A program made the translations under genes and the position numbers. The notes beneath the pieces are model-generated. The model had not been told where the DNA came from, searched no databases, and saw only the letters and a list, made by a program, of their open reading frames with translations. This document shows positions 10,959 through 24,639 of a DNA stretch of 64,000 nt, in pieces. Source of the DNA: Anticarsia gemmatalis (taxonomy: Eukaryota; Arthropoda; Insecta; Lepidoptera; Erebidae); contig NC_134776.1 of assembly GCF_050436995.1 (NCBI RefSeq), positions 17,153,001 through 17,217,000 on the forward strand. Reading direction: 5' to 3'. How positions within the stretch are numbered: the first letter of the stretch is position 1; each line of letters opens with the position of its first letter.

Positions 10959-12783
10959 TAGAGAAGTAGTAAGATCTTATTATTAAGCTATAATACTTCA
11001 ATAGAATTTCTTTTTAGAAACGCACGTCATGCGATTTCCCATATTAAGCAAAGAAGTAAGTTATCGAAGGTATGATTACTTTAATACATAGTTTCGAACT
11101 TCTGACTTTGCTTTTAAAACTATTAGTTGAAATTTTAAATTGCTTTCTTTGTATATCGCAACAGCTGGTGCGAGGACAATCATGAATCATTTGTTATGAA
11201 CTACTTGAGTTTGCAACTGAGCACAGATTTTTCTTTGGTAGTACAAATCGGTTGACCTTTGTTAAAGAATGTTACGTCACAATCCTAACCATTTTTAATT
11301 TTGTGTAAAGGAGTTAATTAAAAAAGCGAACTTGAAAATTTAAACTAAAGTGCTCTTTGTAAGTGATCAGGAACCGTGTACCCCACATGAAAATGCTAGT
11401 AGATGGGTCCGTGTAACCACATTACGGGTATGTACTAAAAGTATTGGTCCACTAAAAGCAGAATTGCATCGGTGCTCTCTAAGTAACAGGTGTCTAATGC
11501 TCTTTTATCAACGGACCAAATGAGAACCCGTTTGTTAAGTAGATTTCAAACAACAGTAAAATCGTAATTTAACCAGTGTGTGCAAGTAGTGTAGCATAAA
11601 ACTGAAAACGATAGAATTGTGTAGTGTTCATTTGTTGAAACTTTTTACATTTGTGTTAAGGTGTTGTGTAGCAAACTAAAATAATTATAATTTGCTGCAA
11701 ACTATAAGTTTGAAAATAAATGAAAGAAATTATATTATCAAAGCGATTAAAAAATTTAATTGCAGACAACATTAAGTGAAGAGTTAAATTTGGTGCAGAA
11801 AGACATTTTTTATTCAGCTGTCATATATATATTAGACTTTTGCCGTAAAATCTATTATCAAAGATTTTGTATCGACCTAGTATAGGTAGGTACCATAAGA
11901 GAAATGCTTGTAAACTGCTGACTATCTTGTATTTTTTATTGAATGCAATAAACTATGTACAGTTACATTAAGTTTTATTAAAGACAAAAAGCTATTTAAA
12001 AAAATGTTCTGCACCGAATTCAAAACTTCGTAAGAGATTGATGCTGGTTCTGTTGTTACCAAATTAACTGATTTATCCCAGAATCATACTGACGATATTA
12101 TCTTAATATCATCAAACCTTCACTTAATTTGTAATATTCTTAACTGAGCATGAATGTGTTAATAAAATTAATTAAAATAAGGTCAAATCTAATACTGACC
12201 CGATTCATGCAATTTATGCTTGCATATTTATGCATGCTTATTATTTGCATTTATTTATTTATTATTTGCAAATATGCTCATTTTTGGACAAATGTCAAGT
12301 GTTAACTTCGATGAACGATTACATCAAATCGAGAACGCAATACTTCGGTTTTTGATACCACAAAGCTGTATAGACTTAGGTCATCATTTAGGTTTCAAAT
12401 TGATTATTTCCCCCCCATTTTAATCAAAAATGTAAATATTAATCTGTAGAAGCAATTTTGAGGTGTATTTTAAATCAGCTAAAATAGTAACAACATATTT
12501 CACAACATTGACTCAGTCTAGCGCATAGTGACGGTGTCACATAAATAATAATTATATGTGTTATGTAGATTTCCATCAGTAGTTATACTAGAGCGTGTGC
12601 GAACATTATTATATTAATTGCAATATGTTCAACACATTAGTCTGTTTAATTAAATGAAAGCTATTCATTTTATTAACAACTTATACAAATATCCTTGTGA
12701 AAACTTTTCTGTATTTTCAACCGTCACTATACGCCAGATAAGTCCAATCTCCGTAATAAGTTACACGGAACTCGTGTACTTAC
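10959..12783. other. AT-rich sequence, presumed intron 2
   Basis: No repeat family or exon was recognised. On the minus strand it follows directly after the donor of exon 2. A more balanced patch at 11370-11540 has no convincing open frame. Confidence 0.45.
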
Positions 12784-12917
12784 AGTTTGCAGTTGTGTAG
12801 ACGACGATCGAGAAGACAGCAAATAAAAGAAGTCCGAGGAAAAGCGCCATCCTTTTCTTGGGGGCCAAAAGCCCCCCCCAGGACCGCGCCATAGTCGGCG
12901 AGTTATGTACCCTACAT
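12784..12917 (-). CDS. exon 2: N-terminal signal-anchor exon of an unidentified type II membrane or secreted protein
   Basis: On the minus strand, GTTTTGTTTTTCAG is followed by a 134-nt exon ending AAACT|GTAAGTA; both splice sites fit the consensus. The favoured ATG is at 12892, with A at -3 and G at +4. It opens 36 codons: a short basic region (MARSWGGLLAPKKRM) and then about 20 uninterrupted hydrophobic residues (ALFLGLLLFAVFSIVVY) ending TTAN. This fits a signal anchor of a Golgi or ER type II protein, or an uncleaved or late-cleaved signal peptide; the family is not recognised. The exon ends in phase 1. The frame is also open upstream through the junction to the ATG in exon 1, which would add 16 residues. 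The exon begins ATGTAG, an out-of-frame start-stop. Codons 5-7 contain a run of eight G, which is vulnerable to sequencing error. Confidence 0.7.
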
Positions 12918-12945
12918 CTGAAAAACAAAACTGTGTCACTATAAA

Positions 12946-13078
12946 TAAATTTAACCCATTAATGTCCCACTGCTGGGCAAGGGTCTCCTCCCGTAATGTG
13001 GGAGGGGTTAGACCTTGAGTCCACCACGCTGGCCAAGTGCGGGTTGGGGACTTTGCATGCCCTACATAAATGTATAAA
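12946..13078 (-). mobile_element. truncated LINE 3'-tail fragment in intron 1
   Basis: Nearly complete copy of the family at 4908-5040. On the minus strand it runs from ATGTAGGGCATGCAAAGTCC to a GGGTTAAATTTATT tail, so its tail lies about 28 nt upstream of the exon 2 acceptor. The splice branch site must therefore lie in the tail or in that short gap. Confidence 0.75.
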
Positions 13079-13614
13079 CAAATTTTCTTCACCGATATTT
13101 ATAAACACAGTAATCAGTCACTATACTCGCTCAGCATTTTTTTTACTTATTGTGACTGACCGTCTAATGTACGTATGGGTGACGCCTACCGATTAGTTTA
13201 AAAAAGAAGGAAAGCTTTGTTTTTGTGCGACCTGTTGAATTTATTATTAATTATCTTTTATATCGATGATATCGCTGTAATTATTTTCGAGATAAAATAT
13301 TTGTTACGACAACAAGTACAAGGCCACACATGAATTATCTCGCAAATATAAAAATAGTTTTAAGGCGTATCAGATGTCATTGATTAAAAAAGCCTATAAG
13401 AAAGGAATTCGAGTTTAAAATCTTATCTAATAGCTATTCTCCCTAGTAGAAAGATTTTCGTTCAATTAAAAAAAGTAAACGAGGCCCATTGTTCTTTCCC
13501 ACGTAATCTATGCAAATTGTATGTATGTATGTAGAATATAAATGTCCGAACTATTATTGAGTACCGATCATTGAATAAGTCATATATAGTGAATATTTAC
13601 TAAATATATTTTTT
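13079..13614. other. AT-rich sequence, presumed intron 1
   Basis: Contains a short GTAT microsatellite (about 13519-13532). Nothing else recognised. Confidence 0.45.
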
Positions 13615-13702
13615 TTGACCCATTACCACTGCAGGGCAAGGGTCTCCTCCCCAACGAGGGGGAGGACTTAGGCCTTGAGTCTATCACTCTGGCCAAGTAG
13701 TA
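13608..13702 (-). mobile_element. short LINE 3'-tail fragment
   Basis: Starts TTTTTTTTGACCCATTA, then GCAGGGCAAGGGTCTCCTCC and CCTTGAGTC, and stops at TGGCCAAGT. It is a shorter and more diverged member of the family at 12946-13078. Confidence 0.7.
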
Positions 13703-15939
13703 ATAATAGTATTTAGTTTATTAAAAAATATATTATCATTCAATGGTTCAAGCTAAACTTAATCGTTTTTCTTTGTATGGGCTCTTCCTAATCTTTGTTC
13801 AGAGCTGCAGTTGTGACGAAGAAATTTTCTGGACGAATACAAGTTTCGGACTTGTTATTCGATTGGTAATATTCAATTTTATAAAAATTACAAATCATTT
13901 TTTAGTAGTAAGCCGAATTCCAAAAAGACTATTTCCTGGTCTTCCTAACGCTTAATCTCTGGCGTTAATTAATTGATAATAATTAGACGAATCATGTACC
14001 AAGAATATTAGTGTAATAAGATAATAGGATACAGTATCATACCCTGTTAATTGGTGGTCCATCTAGATAACAGTTACAGTACGGATCTATTACCAACAAG
14101 CCGAAACATGAGCTACTTAGTTAATACACTGATAAGACCTAAGTGCCTAGACACAGTGAACACTAAGCACAATACTGCACCATTCAATAGAACATATTCA
14201 ATCACTTGCGATCTTAAATCTTGTTTAATTTCTTTAGATTTGCTAGCTCGATTGTCAAAGGATAGCCAGTTAAAACTACTGCTTTTTTCTAAGGCTAGAA
14301 CTAATCATAATTTGTTGATTTTTGGAATTACTAATTATTATTTCTTCAATCATTCGTACTCCATAGTTCATGTAGAACGAATAAATGCGGATTGTATTTA
14401 CAATTAGGGTTCTTCTTTGTTCTTGCTTAAAATTAAATAAAGTTCCATACATTTTACTATATTATTTACATTGCTATTGTAATATTTAATTCTCCTTTAA
14501 AATTTTACTTAAACACTCACTTTCTCCTTAAACCTCTCGTAAGTTTCTTAAGCATATAATATAGGATCACGGCAAGACACATTTTAATCCACTGAACAGA
14601 ACTGCACAAATTTATTTCCAACACGTTCAGAATAAGTGGACAACTCGTAAAAGTTTAACTTTCATACAATTGTTCAAACCGAAAATACGAGTAGTAGATG
14701 GCAATGAAAAGTTTCAAAATTCTCGTCGTACGCTGTTCAACAGTTTTCTATCAACTCACTGAATTTCACTAACTTGCTTCTGAATTTAGTACGTATATAA
14801 ATACAAATTAAATAACTGCACTTCTAAATTAATTTAACATTCAAATAATTACATTTAAACCGCAAACTAGAAGTCGTATTTAATGAACACATTGTCGAAT
14901 ACATTTCAACTGAAACTATTTTGGAAACTAGATTCCGAATTATCCGCCGTTTATAATTGCGGCTGAAAGCAAACTCCAGCAGGATTTGACTTTCCTAAAC
15001 GAAATGACTAAATAATTTGTCCATCGCCTGTGAGGCAACATCCTGCTCTCTATATATTTTAATTGCAAGTTTTTGATACATGAGCTAAATTTTTGGTCAA
15101 ACAAACGTTCAATATTTTAAAGAATTGTCACAACGGAGCACATATTCCTTCGAAATACTAGTTTCAAATGATGTGAAAAAGTATTTCTGTTATAAAAATG
15201 GTAACTAATGTTTAAGCCGTCCAAACGACATCGTTTGAAAATTTAATGAATCTTTATTGTACTGCAGTATGGCTATAATATGGTTTGATTATATGGTGCT
15301 AATTGACTTGTGTAATATTTTATGAAGCTACTGTTAAGAAGGTTTTACATTCACTTTTTAGTATTAGATATTTAATGAAATTCAGATTTTGGCAATATTG
15401 TAATGAGATTTAAATGTGGTATATCAATGTCTTGGAGTCTAACTTAGCCCACGGCGCAAGTGATATTTTATACAAAGTAGGTAGTACCTAATTTTTGACG
15501 TAAATAATGATAAATTGATAGTGAAGTATTTCCTCATTTAATGACAAACAAGGAAAAAGGTTACGGTAAAATCGGTATATTACGAGTTTTCCTTGTCTAC
15601 ATCCTAGACCGTAAAACCTTACTAGTCATCGCATTTTGTAACTATTGGGAGTCCGCAGTCACTTAATTGACGAAGAAGACTTGAGTCATTCTTTTTTATA
15701 TTGAATGAGAATAAAAATTAAAAATTAGTTCAGACCTTTCAAATTGTAATTGTTGGATGTAAGTTGTGTAACAAATTTTGTACTAATTAGCAAACTACTT
15801 GAAAGTTAGGGAATAAAAAATGTGTGTGTTCTCTCTAAATGTACAATTTATTCAACAGTGTTATAACGACAAGTCTTGCATATGATGTCGCCCTCATTTG
15901 ACTTCTTTGTATTTAATTGGAGCTGGGCGTTTGTCCCTT
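13703..15939. other. AT-rich sequence, presumed intron 1
   Basis: The longest open stretch (14051-14407, plus, 118 codons from a TTG, with the first ATG at codon 20) contains no recognisable motif and no splice-site context. I treat it as a chance frame in AT-rich DNA. Confidence 0.45.
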
Positions 15940-15955
15940 CGTAGTAATTACTACG
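15940..15955. promoter_or_regulatory. perfect 16-bp palindrome with TAATTA centre
   Basis: CGTAGTAATTACTACG is its own complement. The central TAATTA is the classic homeodomain-binding core, so a dimeric site is conceivable. That reading is an inference from one site only. Confidence 0.35.
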
Positions 15956-18068
15956 TGTACACCAGTAGTGCAACATCGAGGAAAACACTAATTTATTCTC
16001 GATAAGTGTTCTGTATTACCTTCTATTATACGTAAGTGGTATAATTGTGGTAATATTTACTGCCGGCGCTATTGTGGACATAGTAGAATTGATATTTTCA
16101 CAGACTATAAATGGAATGGTTTTGATGTCATGTGACTTTTAATTCGCTTGGTATTTCAACCAATTTCTATTATTTGTGATTTTGTAATTATAGAAATGAA
16201 ATATACTTAAGAACGCCTACTCTTTTAGTAGGTACTAGTGTACAAAGTGATTTATTTAGTAAGTTTAAAGTTGTTTTGTGATCTATAGATTTGAATTTTG
16301 AAATTCAATCAACATTTCTAATCAAAGTTATTCGATACTATATAGCAACGTTACTTAAAAAAACAACAACATGTTACCAGGATATGACTTCATTATATGT
16401 TAGCAGACTTAAAAAATAACTGCGAAAAATAACGAAGTTATTTTTGTTGTTTTGTTTATTCTAGGGAAGTAATTGGTAAATATCGGCCTGGACTTATTAT
16501 TTGCTTTGAAGCAACAACAAACAAAATAGTGGATTTCATATCAACTATTTGCACTACATAAATGCCAGGTATTGGTCAACTTTAAAATACCAAAAATGCC
16601 TTTAAAAAAACCCAATCAAAAAGTCTATTTCGATTTCATTCCAATATTTTTAATAGATATTTTATGTTTGCATTGAAACAGTCTCTTTCGTGTTTCATCT
16701 CAAATAATCTCAACAGAACATTATATCTACTTTACGATGTTAGCTGTTGATAAAATAAATCCGCAGGGATAAAGGTAGTTTTATATTAATCATACAATAT
16801 GCTATTATCTATTATCCTATTAGTCTTATGTCTTGTAATTACGTGATCTATTTAAGATACTTTTGTGATAAATTCGATATGTTTCATACATTTCTAAGCC
16901 AACTCACAGATATTGTAAAGGTTAATCTGCACTTGTAAGGCGATCTCACAATTAATAAATAAATAGTACACGTAAATTCACGTGTAGTGTAGGACTTAAG
17001 TCTCTAAGGTGAAATTCTGCTCTTAAAGTTTCTTTACCAAAATCGCGTTCAAAGCATAAAGAAAAGTTAAGTTCTAAGAAATTAGCACACTTCGTTTACA
17101 GATGTGCAAAGTTTATTTCAAAGAGTGTGCCACGGCTCTTCATCTTTCGCAGATTCCGGTTATAAACTTATAAAGAGGAAATGCATCGCTAGTTTTGCTG
17201 TAATACATAGCGCTGAAGTAGCGTGTGTTCGGTGCATTAATTAATTAACTCAAAATATCTACCTTTGATTCAACTCCGCGATTACCTCTTTGTGAACTCT
17301 AATGAGTTTGTTCATTATGTTTAATGTGAAACGTGCTCGAGTTTACGCTGACAGAGTTTGTCAAAAGCACTGAAAATAGTTTTGGTTTAATCTAGATATT
17401 GGTTTTCAGCACACTGATACTGAGGCTCCTATGTTTAGTATTTTGCACATCGTGCATCGTTTTTATTGGCATAAACTTAATTGGTGGGAAATAAAAACTT
17501 TTGGCGATAATAATATTATCGTAGTAAGGACAAAAAGATACAAGATGTTTAAGTGGTGTTATAAATAGACGTAGGTACAGACTTAAAATTTTAACGAGAT
17601 TTAAGAGGAACATTGTGTGCAACTGTCCGCAAAAATAGTTTCGGTCCGGGGAATTTAATTTCCTAACGGAATTACGAACTGTCATGAAGACAGGTGTATT
17701 TTCAAGTAAAAGCCTTTTGGTGTTCTGTACCGGAATACCAATTAGAACATGTTAATTTGCGGACACTTTGATGACAATGATTTCGATTTAATGTATAATT
17801 TTGAGTAACGCAGATGCAAATATGGATATTGTTCGGCGCCTTCCATCATTAATATTTAATTTAAAATCACTATTAAAAAGAGGTAGTCTCTCGACCACTA
17901 CACTAAGCATTGTGAATGTCAGTCGCGACTTAAATGACATTCGGTTTTATTTAGACGTTGACCATGGTAGTAACGAGTGAAGGTGGTCACTACGTGTCGA
18001 ACCACGCGTAAGTACGTTGACTCGCACGTCACTAGTTCGTTTCCTATACGACACGAAACAACCGAAAC
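15956..18068. other. AT-rich sequence, presumed intron 1
   Basis: No repeat family or exon recognised. A more balanced patch at 17880-18060 contains one isolated donor-like GTAAGT on the plus strand but no open frame that supports an exon. Confidence 0.45.
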
Positions 18069-18090
18069 AATATTAATTGTAATTAATATT
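18069..18090. repeat. 10-bp inverted repeat
   Basis: AATATTAATT and AATTAATATT flank GT. It is short and AT-only, so it could be chance. Confidence 0.5.
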
Positions 18091-21000
18091 ATGTGCAAAA
18101 AGAGCCGTTCTTATTGCAGTTATTCTGATAAATACAAAATATTGGTAGGATACTAAGGTGTATAATTTAAGGTTGTGGTGTTAACTTCCTACAGTCTTTG
18201 TTAACCACGGTAAAAAATAAAAATTCTCGAAGCTCAAAATGTTTTTTCATCTCTAGTTTCTTATTCAGTGTTAAGCGAAATTAAATAATCTGTCTGACTC
18301 TATTATCGAACCGTTATAATCAAGAGTATTTTCCTTCGTAATGATTAAGATTATCGAACCTGGGATGTTATAATCGAGAGTATTTTCCATGGTCTAATGA
18401 TTAAGTATGTTAATATTATCATTAATAAGATTAGCGCAGTTAAATTGAACTATTGTGCGTGTTATCAGTGTTAATTGCTTGTACACAAAGGTTTATTCAT
18501 ATCTGGCAACACGAATCCCACAATTTTAATAAAAATATATATAAGCTGATATTGTCAGTGTTTATTTCTGGTAATATTACGATTGATTTTTTTTTTAATT
18601 AGCAAAGTTGTCTCAAGAATTAGTAAAGTTACTTTTGTCCAACTTATGAATTGAACTTAAGATTAGTAAACTACCCTCAACGCTGCCTGTTGATAATAAG
18701 GCAATGATGACCTTTTAATATCTGTACGCCTACTATTATTAATTGTTTATTCAATAATTACCTTCTTAGAATTCGAGTCTGGTCCTATTATTAATGTACA
18801 CGCACATAAGATGCCCATTCCGAAACACATTTAATGAGAACGTTGTTCAACCCGGGAATCAAATCTGACAGAGGCTGATACTACCTTTTGATAAAACTGC
18901 CGTTGCAGTTAAGTAAGTATTTCATAAGTTACACGTCAAATTTACTTGACGTTCAAGTTAACTCGATACAGTATATTAAGCAAGAGTAGTTTGTTGAACG
19001 CTGTACCAGTGTTTCGGAAATTTCAGACCGGACTGAGAATTTGCTATCAGCACATTAAAGTTTAGGCTATCTAGACTTGCAGCGAGACTACAGCTGTATA
19101 CTAAACTGATAGAGCTGTTTTCAACATTTAACGGGACATGATGTACTTCGAAAGACACAGAGACATAGTTCTAAATTTTCTGTTAAAAGTGTATATAGTA
19201 GTAGTTTTGTTTACGTTTCCGGTAACTTCTGTTTTTATCAATGTCTTAGGCATTTTATTTTTATATTGGGATGATCAAAGATGTCGGTCATACGTGGCTT
19301 GACCATCCTAGGTTTTGCTAACGAAAACTATTTAACTACCTTTTATCGTCTCATTTTAATGACTTTCTACTTTTGGGAATTTAACCCAAAATCAGATACC
19401 GTGTAAATCACGCTATCAATTTAACACCAAACATATTGAAATAAAACTGAAACTTGTCTCTAACTTTCATGAAAATCCAGCGAAGCCGACTGTTACAAAA
19501 ATAAGTCAGTGATGTTCCCAGAAAATGTGAACAACGGTGACTTGAAACAAAGGGTGGACGTCACCAGCCTGGTACTACAGTATAAACAGACCACTAGATA
19601 CAAAACAATGTCTACGACACTTGTACTCTATCAATTCCGCTATGAATGCTACATTGGTGCTATCGAAATATAACGACTCAATTTTTTGAAACACTTGCTA
19701 TGTTGGAATATCGGTACGTATATTTCTAAGATGTCCTGAATCTTATATTTTGTATATATTAATATAGTTTGGCTTAATCAAATAATATCTTATAGATTGT
19801 CAATATTTTTATGTAAATAATAAATAGAAGATATCCTTTGCCCAAATTGCGTATTCTAACGTTTCAGGAAACATTCAGTTTCGGCCCGTATAGGAATCTG
19901 CGATAATTCAAGACACTACACTATTGTTCCAATCGCGCGATATTTTCCTTAGCTAAGGATGTTTATATTCATGATAATATGCTACGATTTCACAGATGGC
20001 ATAACAATATAATTATTTGTTTAAACATCTTATGAATATTAAATGATAATAGCCCATCAAATGGAGTATTCTGATATATGCCTGTACAATTCAGATAAAA
20101 ATCCTTACCCAGGTAGTTAATTAGTAATGGGACAATTATTTCTTATTATAAGAATAATATGACTGATCGCGACTAATGATAAATAATTGAAATGTTTAAA
20201 AAACATTCGTGTTTATCAGGTAAATGAGTGCAATGACAAATGCGATTCAATGCAATTCTAAGAATCCCGTTTTAATAATAAACAAAGAGTGTTTCCTACC
20301 AGATTGAACAAAGAAAAGTTATTAATCTAAAATGACATTTATCTTGTAACTAGTTTTATACGCAGTAATTAGAACCATTGTTTTACCGACTTTTATCGTG
20401 TCAACGGTCATTATAAAACCTATACGCGTTTCTTGAAGAATTGGGAAGACGTGTATGTTCTATGTTCATAATTTTAAAATAACTTAAGTCTTTTGTAATA
20501 GAGCTTAGTTGGTCACTATCCTATGTTTAGCTTCTTTTAAAGCTTAACCATTATCTAGTTGAAGTATTTGAGAAAATCTCTTAGAGACTATAATCATGAG
20601 CTATGCTATCCGATTGATATGGTCGTATCAGCAAGCCTAAACGTTACGCGTGTAGTACGTTTTAACCATAAGCTAAAGCTTTAAAGATTAAGATTGATAT
20701 CTCTTGAAATGAGACAAGCAATTTATTGAGATGTGAATTAACTTAAGACATGGCAAATTAATCTAGATTATTCTCTCATCTAGTACAGACTGTTACAGCT
20801 TCAGAGAAATCTCAGTAGACTGCAACAGACTAAATTAATTGAACAAGCAATGAGAGCCTTTGACAGTGCAACTAAGTCCCTTTAGTAATTTGCAGTACAT
20901 TGAGAAGATTTGAAGATAATCGACCTTTTTAACATAAGTCTTCTTCAAAATAAATCCACCAGTGGGTATAAATATGACAAGTAATTTAATTATTTTTGGA

Positions 21001-24000
21001 CACTAACTCTGCTATTAAAACAATAGATTAAACTAGCGCAAACCGATGAGACGGTCGGGAACGAAACCCGGTAAATGAAGTTCCCAAGACGATCACAGTC
21101 ACAGTCTACAGACAGAATTGCAGGTTACTACAAATTACTTTCAAAATAGCTGCTAATATATTTAGGCTAAGTAATTATTAGGGTCCAAAACGGAGACAGT
21201 ATATATCACGGGATTTTTTCGAAATTGGTACTTTTCAGATTTCGAAAAACCTTAGTTTTATTCAAAAGTCTCTTTTATTTGACCACGTCACAGGAAACTT
21301 TTTGTAACGGCAACAGTCTATACACGCGATCGTAGCCGCGAGAAGATGTTTACAATTCTAAGTTCAGGTCAACCAAACTCTTAGAATTAAAAGTAATCAG
21401 CGCGTAAATTTTCTCTGATAGAAAAGCCGCTTCATTTGAAGCTTAGTGGGCATTACGGGAGTTCTCACGTCGCAATTCGAACGGTTTAATGTACCACGGG
21501 GTTTAAAGTGCTGGTGAATTATTTCAAGTGTTATGTACTCGTGTCTCCTAGTCGCTGAGGTTTTACTCTCACCACTAAACTTGTCCGTCGCGTACAACGA
21601 TTTACGGATAACGAGAATATACGAAACTTGCAAGTCTTAGTCAAATTTCTCTCGTGAAATAACTTAGGAAACGATCTTTGGTTTTGGTCGGATACTGTAA
21701 CAATAGTTTTGTGTCTTCTCGTTCAGTAGTCATATTTATTAACGAGTATAAAGTACGTGCCTTTTTCCGTGTTATACATTAAATCGGTATGAAACCCAAA
21801 ACATTTACTTTTCATTCGGAAACCAATCTAGGAGCTCAATTATTTTTTAAACTTTCCTTTTTTTCAACATACATTTTGCAAATATTTTATTGGGTCTTAT
21901 TTAAATCAGTTTTTTGGAACTGTTTTTTTATTGCTGACTACTAGGCACTTTAACAAAACTCTCGGCTAGTCTTAAGATTTTCTCATAAAATCCTTCGCTA
22001 CTATGGAAACCAACCCCAGTGACTTTGCGATACTCAGATTAATACATAACTGTATTTTTACGTACAAACAATAAGTGTTTGTCATAAAGAGTAATCATTT
22101 TTTTTTAATCTTTATTTTAATTTACTTAAGATAACGCCTAAATTAGTGTCGATGTCAAAACATTTAATAAGTAAGGAGCGGGACAGATAATAGGACATAT
22201 CCACGCCCGATGCTTATCTACATTTCGGTAAAGATAATACACGAATCAGTTCAGAGATAGTTTAATTGTCGATGTGTTATATATGTATGTTGCGATCACA
22301 CCATTCATTGTGATAAGATTTTCAATGACAAATCAGAAAAAAAAACAAAAGAAATTGATAAGAAAAATAAAACCACTGTTGTTGTTTTGTGTTCATTATG
22401 CACGAGACATTGTTTTTATATGGTTTTTTTCCTCCTTTAACCGAACCCTTAGTTTATACAAGTCCCGCATTAATGATTGGGTTTTTAAAATCACTGCTAA
22501 TTATTTACTAAGATAGCGATCATGATAATTGTCCGATTATATTTTGATAATTACTCGGTAAAAGTCGGATAATCACGTGTTCATTAGATGGTTATTGCAT
22601 ATTTTCAGACATTTTTGTATTGAGTCGAGCGGTACGTCTTAATTATTTAATAAATTATTAAGTATTATTTTTTAAGTTTGTATGTGAAACGAGCAATCGC
22701 CATTTATAAAATAAGTTCCCTGATTTAAAGGCAATCGAAACAAAAGTTAACATAATTTTAAGTTTGCTAGTCTAAGTGTCATTGTTTAATCCGATATTTC
22801 ATACAACAGGAACGTTTTCACCATTTGTGATTAAAATACAATAGAAATGCGTGTCCATCGATACATATTGTTATTGGTTTTCTTCATGTTTCACGATATA
22901 ATAATGTGCGTGAAACAAACATATTTCTTTAAAATAACTTCACCGTATGAATGATTTAGTTAACCATATTTTTATAGCATATACTATGTATTTTTCCTGA
23001 CTCTATCAAACGTGTAGCAGGAATGACTAATCATAATCATATTTTAATAATTAAGGATATCGCACCCGTCACCCTGCAACTATTAGCAAAGTATTCTAAC
23101 GGCGTTACTTCAAATTCCTACTTCTTTTAGAATCATTACACATTTTGGAGACGCCTAATGTCATTACTACATATTTATACGATATCTTTTTTACGTATCG
23201 TTTAGATTTCTATATTTGTGTAGGTATATAAGTTTGTAAAAAAATTATAGTATTTTAAACCCGATAATCGCGCTCGAAATTTAGCGGTCAAATTGGTAAA
23301 TTTTCAAATGAATCATAGCTCAATGTGATACTTTCATGCGTTTATTTGAAATCATACGTTCATGAACGGAGCCAACGATAAGGACTTGCTAGTTGTCGAG
23401 TAATATGCCGATAATATTTGCAATCTCATGCAAATGGGAACAGCAATGCATAATGTACCTACTTTTATAAATAATAGGGCTCTTGTATGTACAAGACTCT
23501 ACTCTTTTTCTTTTTATTCCGTCAGTTAGTAGTTTATTCTACAAGTATCATTGTGTGTACTTCGTTTAGAATTTGCTTTTAAACCTTAAAATACTTCGTG
23601 TCAAATTACGTCTAAAACAATCTTTTTCATACTATGTTTAATAAAAAAATCATTGCGGTGTAATATTCACTGCATTTTATAAGGAAAATAATGTAGTATT
23701 AAACGTGAACCGCAAACTAAATCATAACATATTATTATACTTATGGTCTCGCCGTATCCGCCGTAATTTTAACGTTAGCGGTACTATGCGGAAGATTTAG
23801 TATGCTAATAAGAATTACTTATGTGGGATTTTAATTACGTCACTCGGCCGTTTTGTCACCGACAAGGACGGAGATAACATTACTATGTATTTTTTTATAA
23901 TATACGTCATCTTCCTGCCAAAAACAAACATTTTACCTATTCTTTGTGTAAATCACAGTAAAAATGACATTAATGGGTTGCAAACTAGTATTTTTTTCAA

Positions 24001-24639
24001 CCTTTTATACCCGCAAATTCAAAGTGCAACCCGCTTCTGAGAGCTTTGGACTAGTTTGAAAAGTTATAATGCCGTTGAATCATTTTCAGATTAAACTTGA
24101 AGATTATTCACACAGACTTTACGAGAATATTTGTTCGATTCTATTGTATTGAAATAATCTTAAAAGTATTGTTGGCTAAGATGTTATCACATTTGCATTG
24201 TTAGAGGTCGATACGTCGAAGGTCTCTGGATTATTTATAAGTATTTGAAGTTGTAGTAATGTTGAAGTAAATTTTGTTTATTTTAGCTACTTATTATGTA
24301 AGTGTAATGTCTAAAAATTTTGTCAGTAAAGTGATACTTTTTCTAAACATGTCGTAAATATAAGACGTATATTATTATTATTTTTATAATTAGCGGTATT
24401 AATTTATACGATCTTAGAGATTTCTCACGGAAATTGCTTGCAGTTAGCAAAAACATTGATATCGGATATCGGAATTATTTATTTGATTTGAATTTAGAAT
24501 TTAAATATTCAAAATTAGCAGACGATTTAATAAATAACAATTATTTAAATCATTTTCTAGTCGAAACGAAAAATGTATCTTTATATCGGCAATTTTTAAT
24601 ACTTTAGTGCTAAAACGACGATTTGAATAAAATGTTCCT
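18091..24639. other. long repeat-poor AT-rich sequence, presumed intron 1
   Basis: No dispersed repeat recognised in about 6.5 kb. A CpG-containing patch at 21290-21640 has balanced composition and a 78-codon open frame on the minus strand, without splice sites or motifs. A small TTTTTCGAAAT inverted repeat lies near 21213-21250. AAGCACCCG-like words of the 9.6-kb array do not recur, apart from GCACCCGTCAC near 23062. Confidence 0.45.

Noticed and set aside
12727..13092. A single 121-codon minus-strand gene
   Set aside because: It fuses a LINE fragment, an intron end and exon 2. The acceptor at 12918 and the donor at 12783 explain the real coding part.
14051..14407. A 118-codon plus-strand gene
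   Set aside because: It begins with TTG, shows no domain, signal peptide or splice context, and lies in a presumed intron of the opposite-strand gene.
18976..19158. A 60-codon minus frame as an exon or retroelement piece
   Set aside because: No acceptor, donor or recognisable protein motif; composition is not clearly coding.
23055..23085. A stray copy of the array core (GCACCCGTCAC)
   Set aside because: Only about 11 bases match and the palindromic right half is missing, so chance is sufficient.
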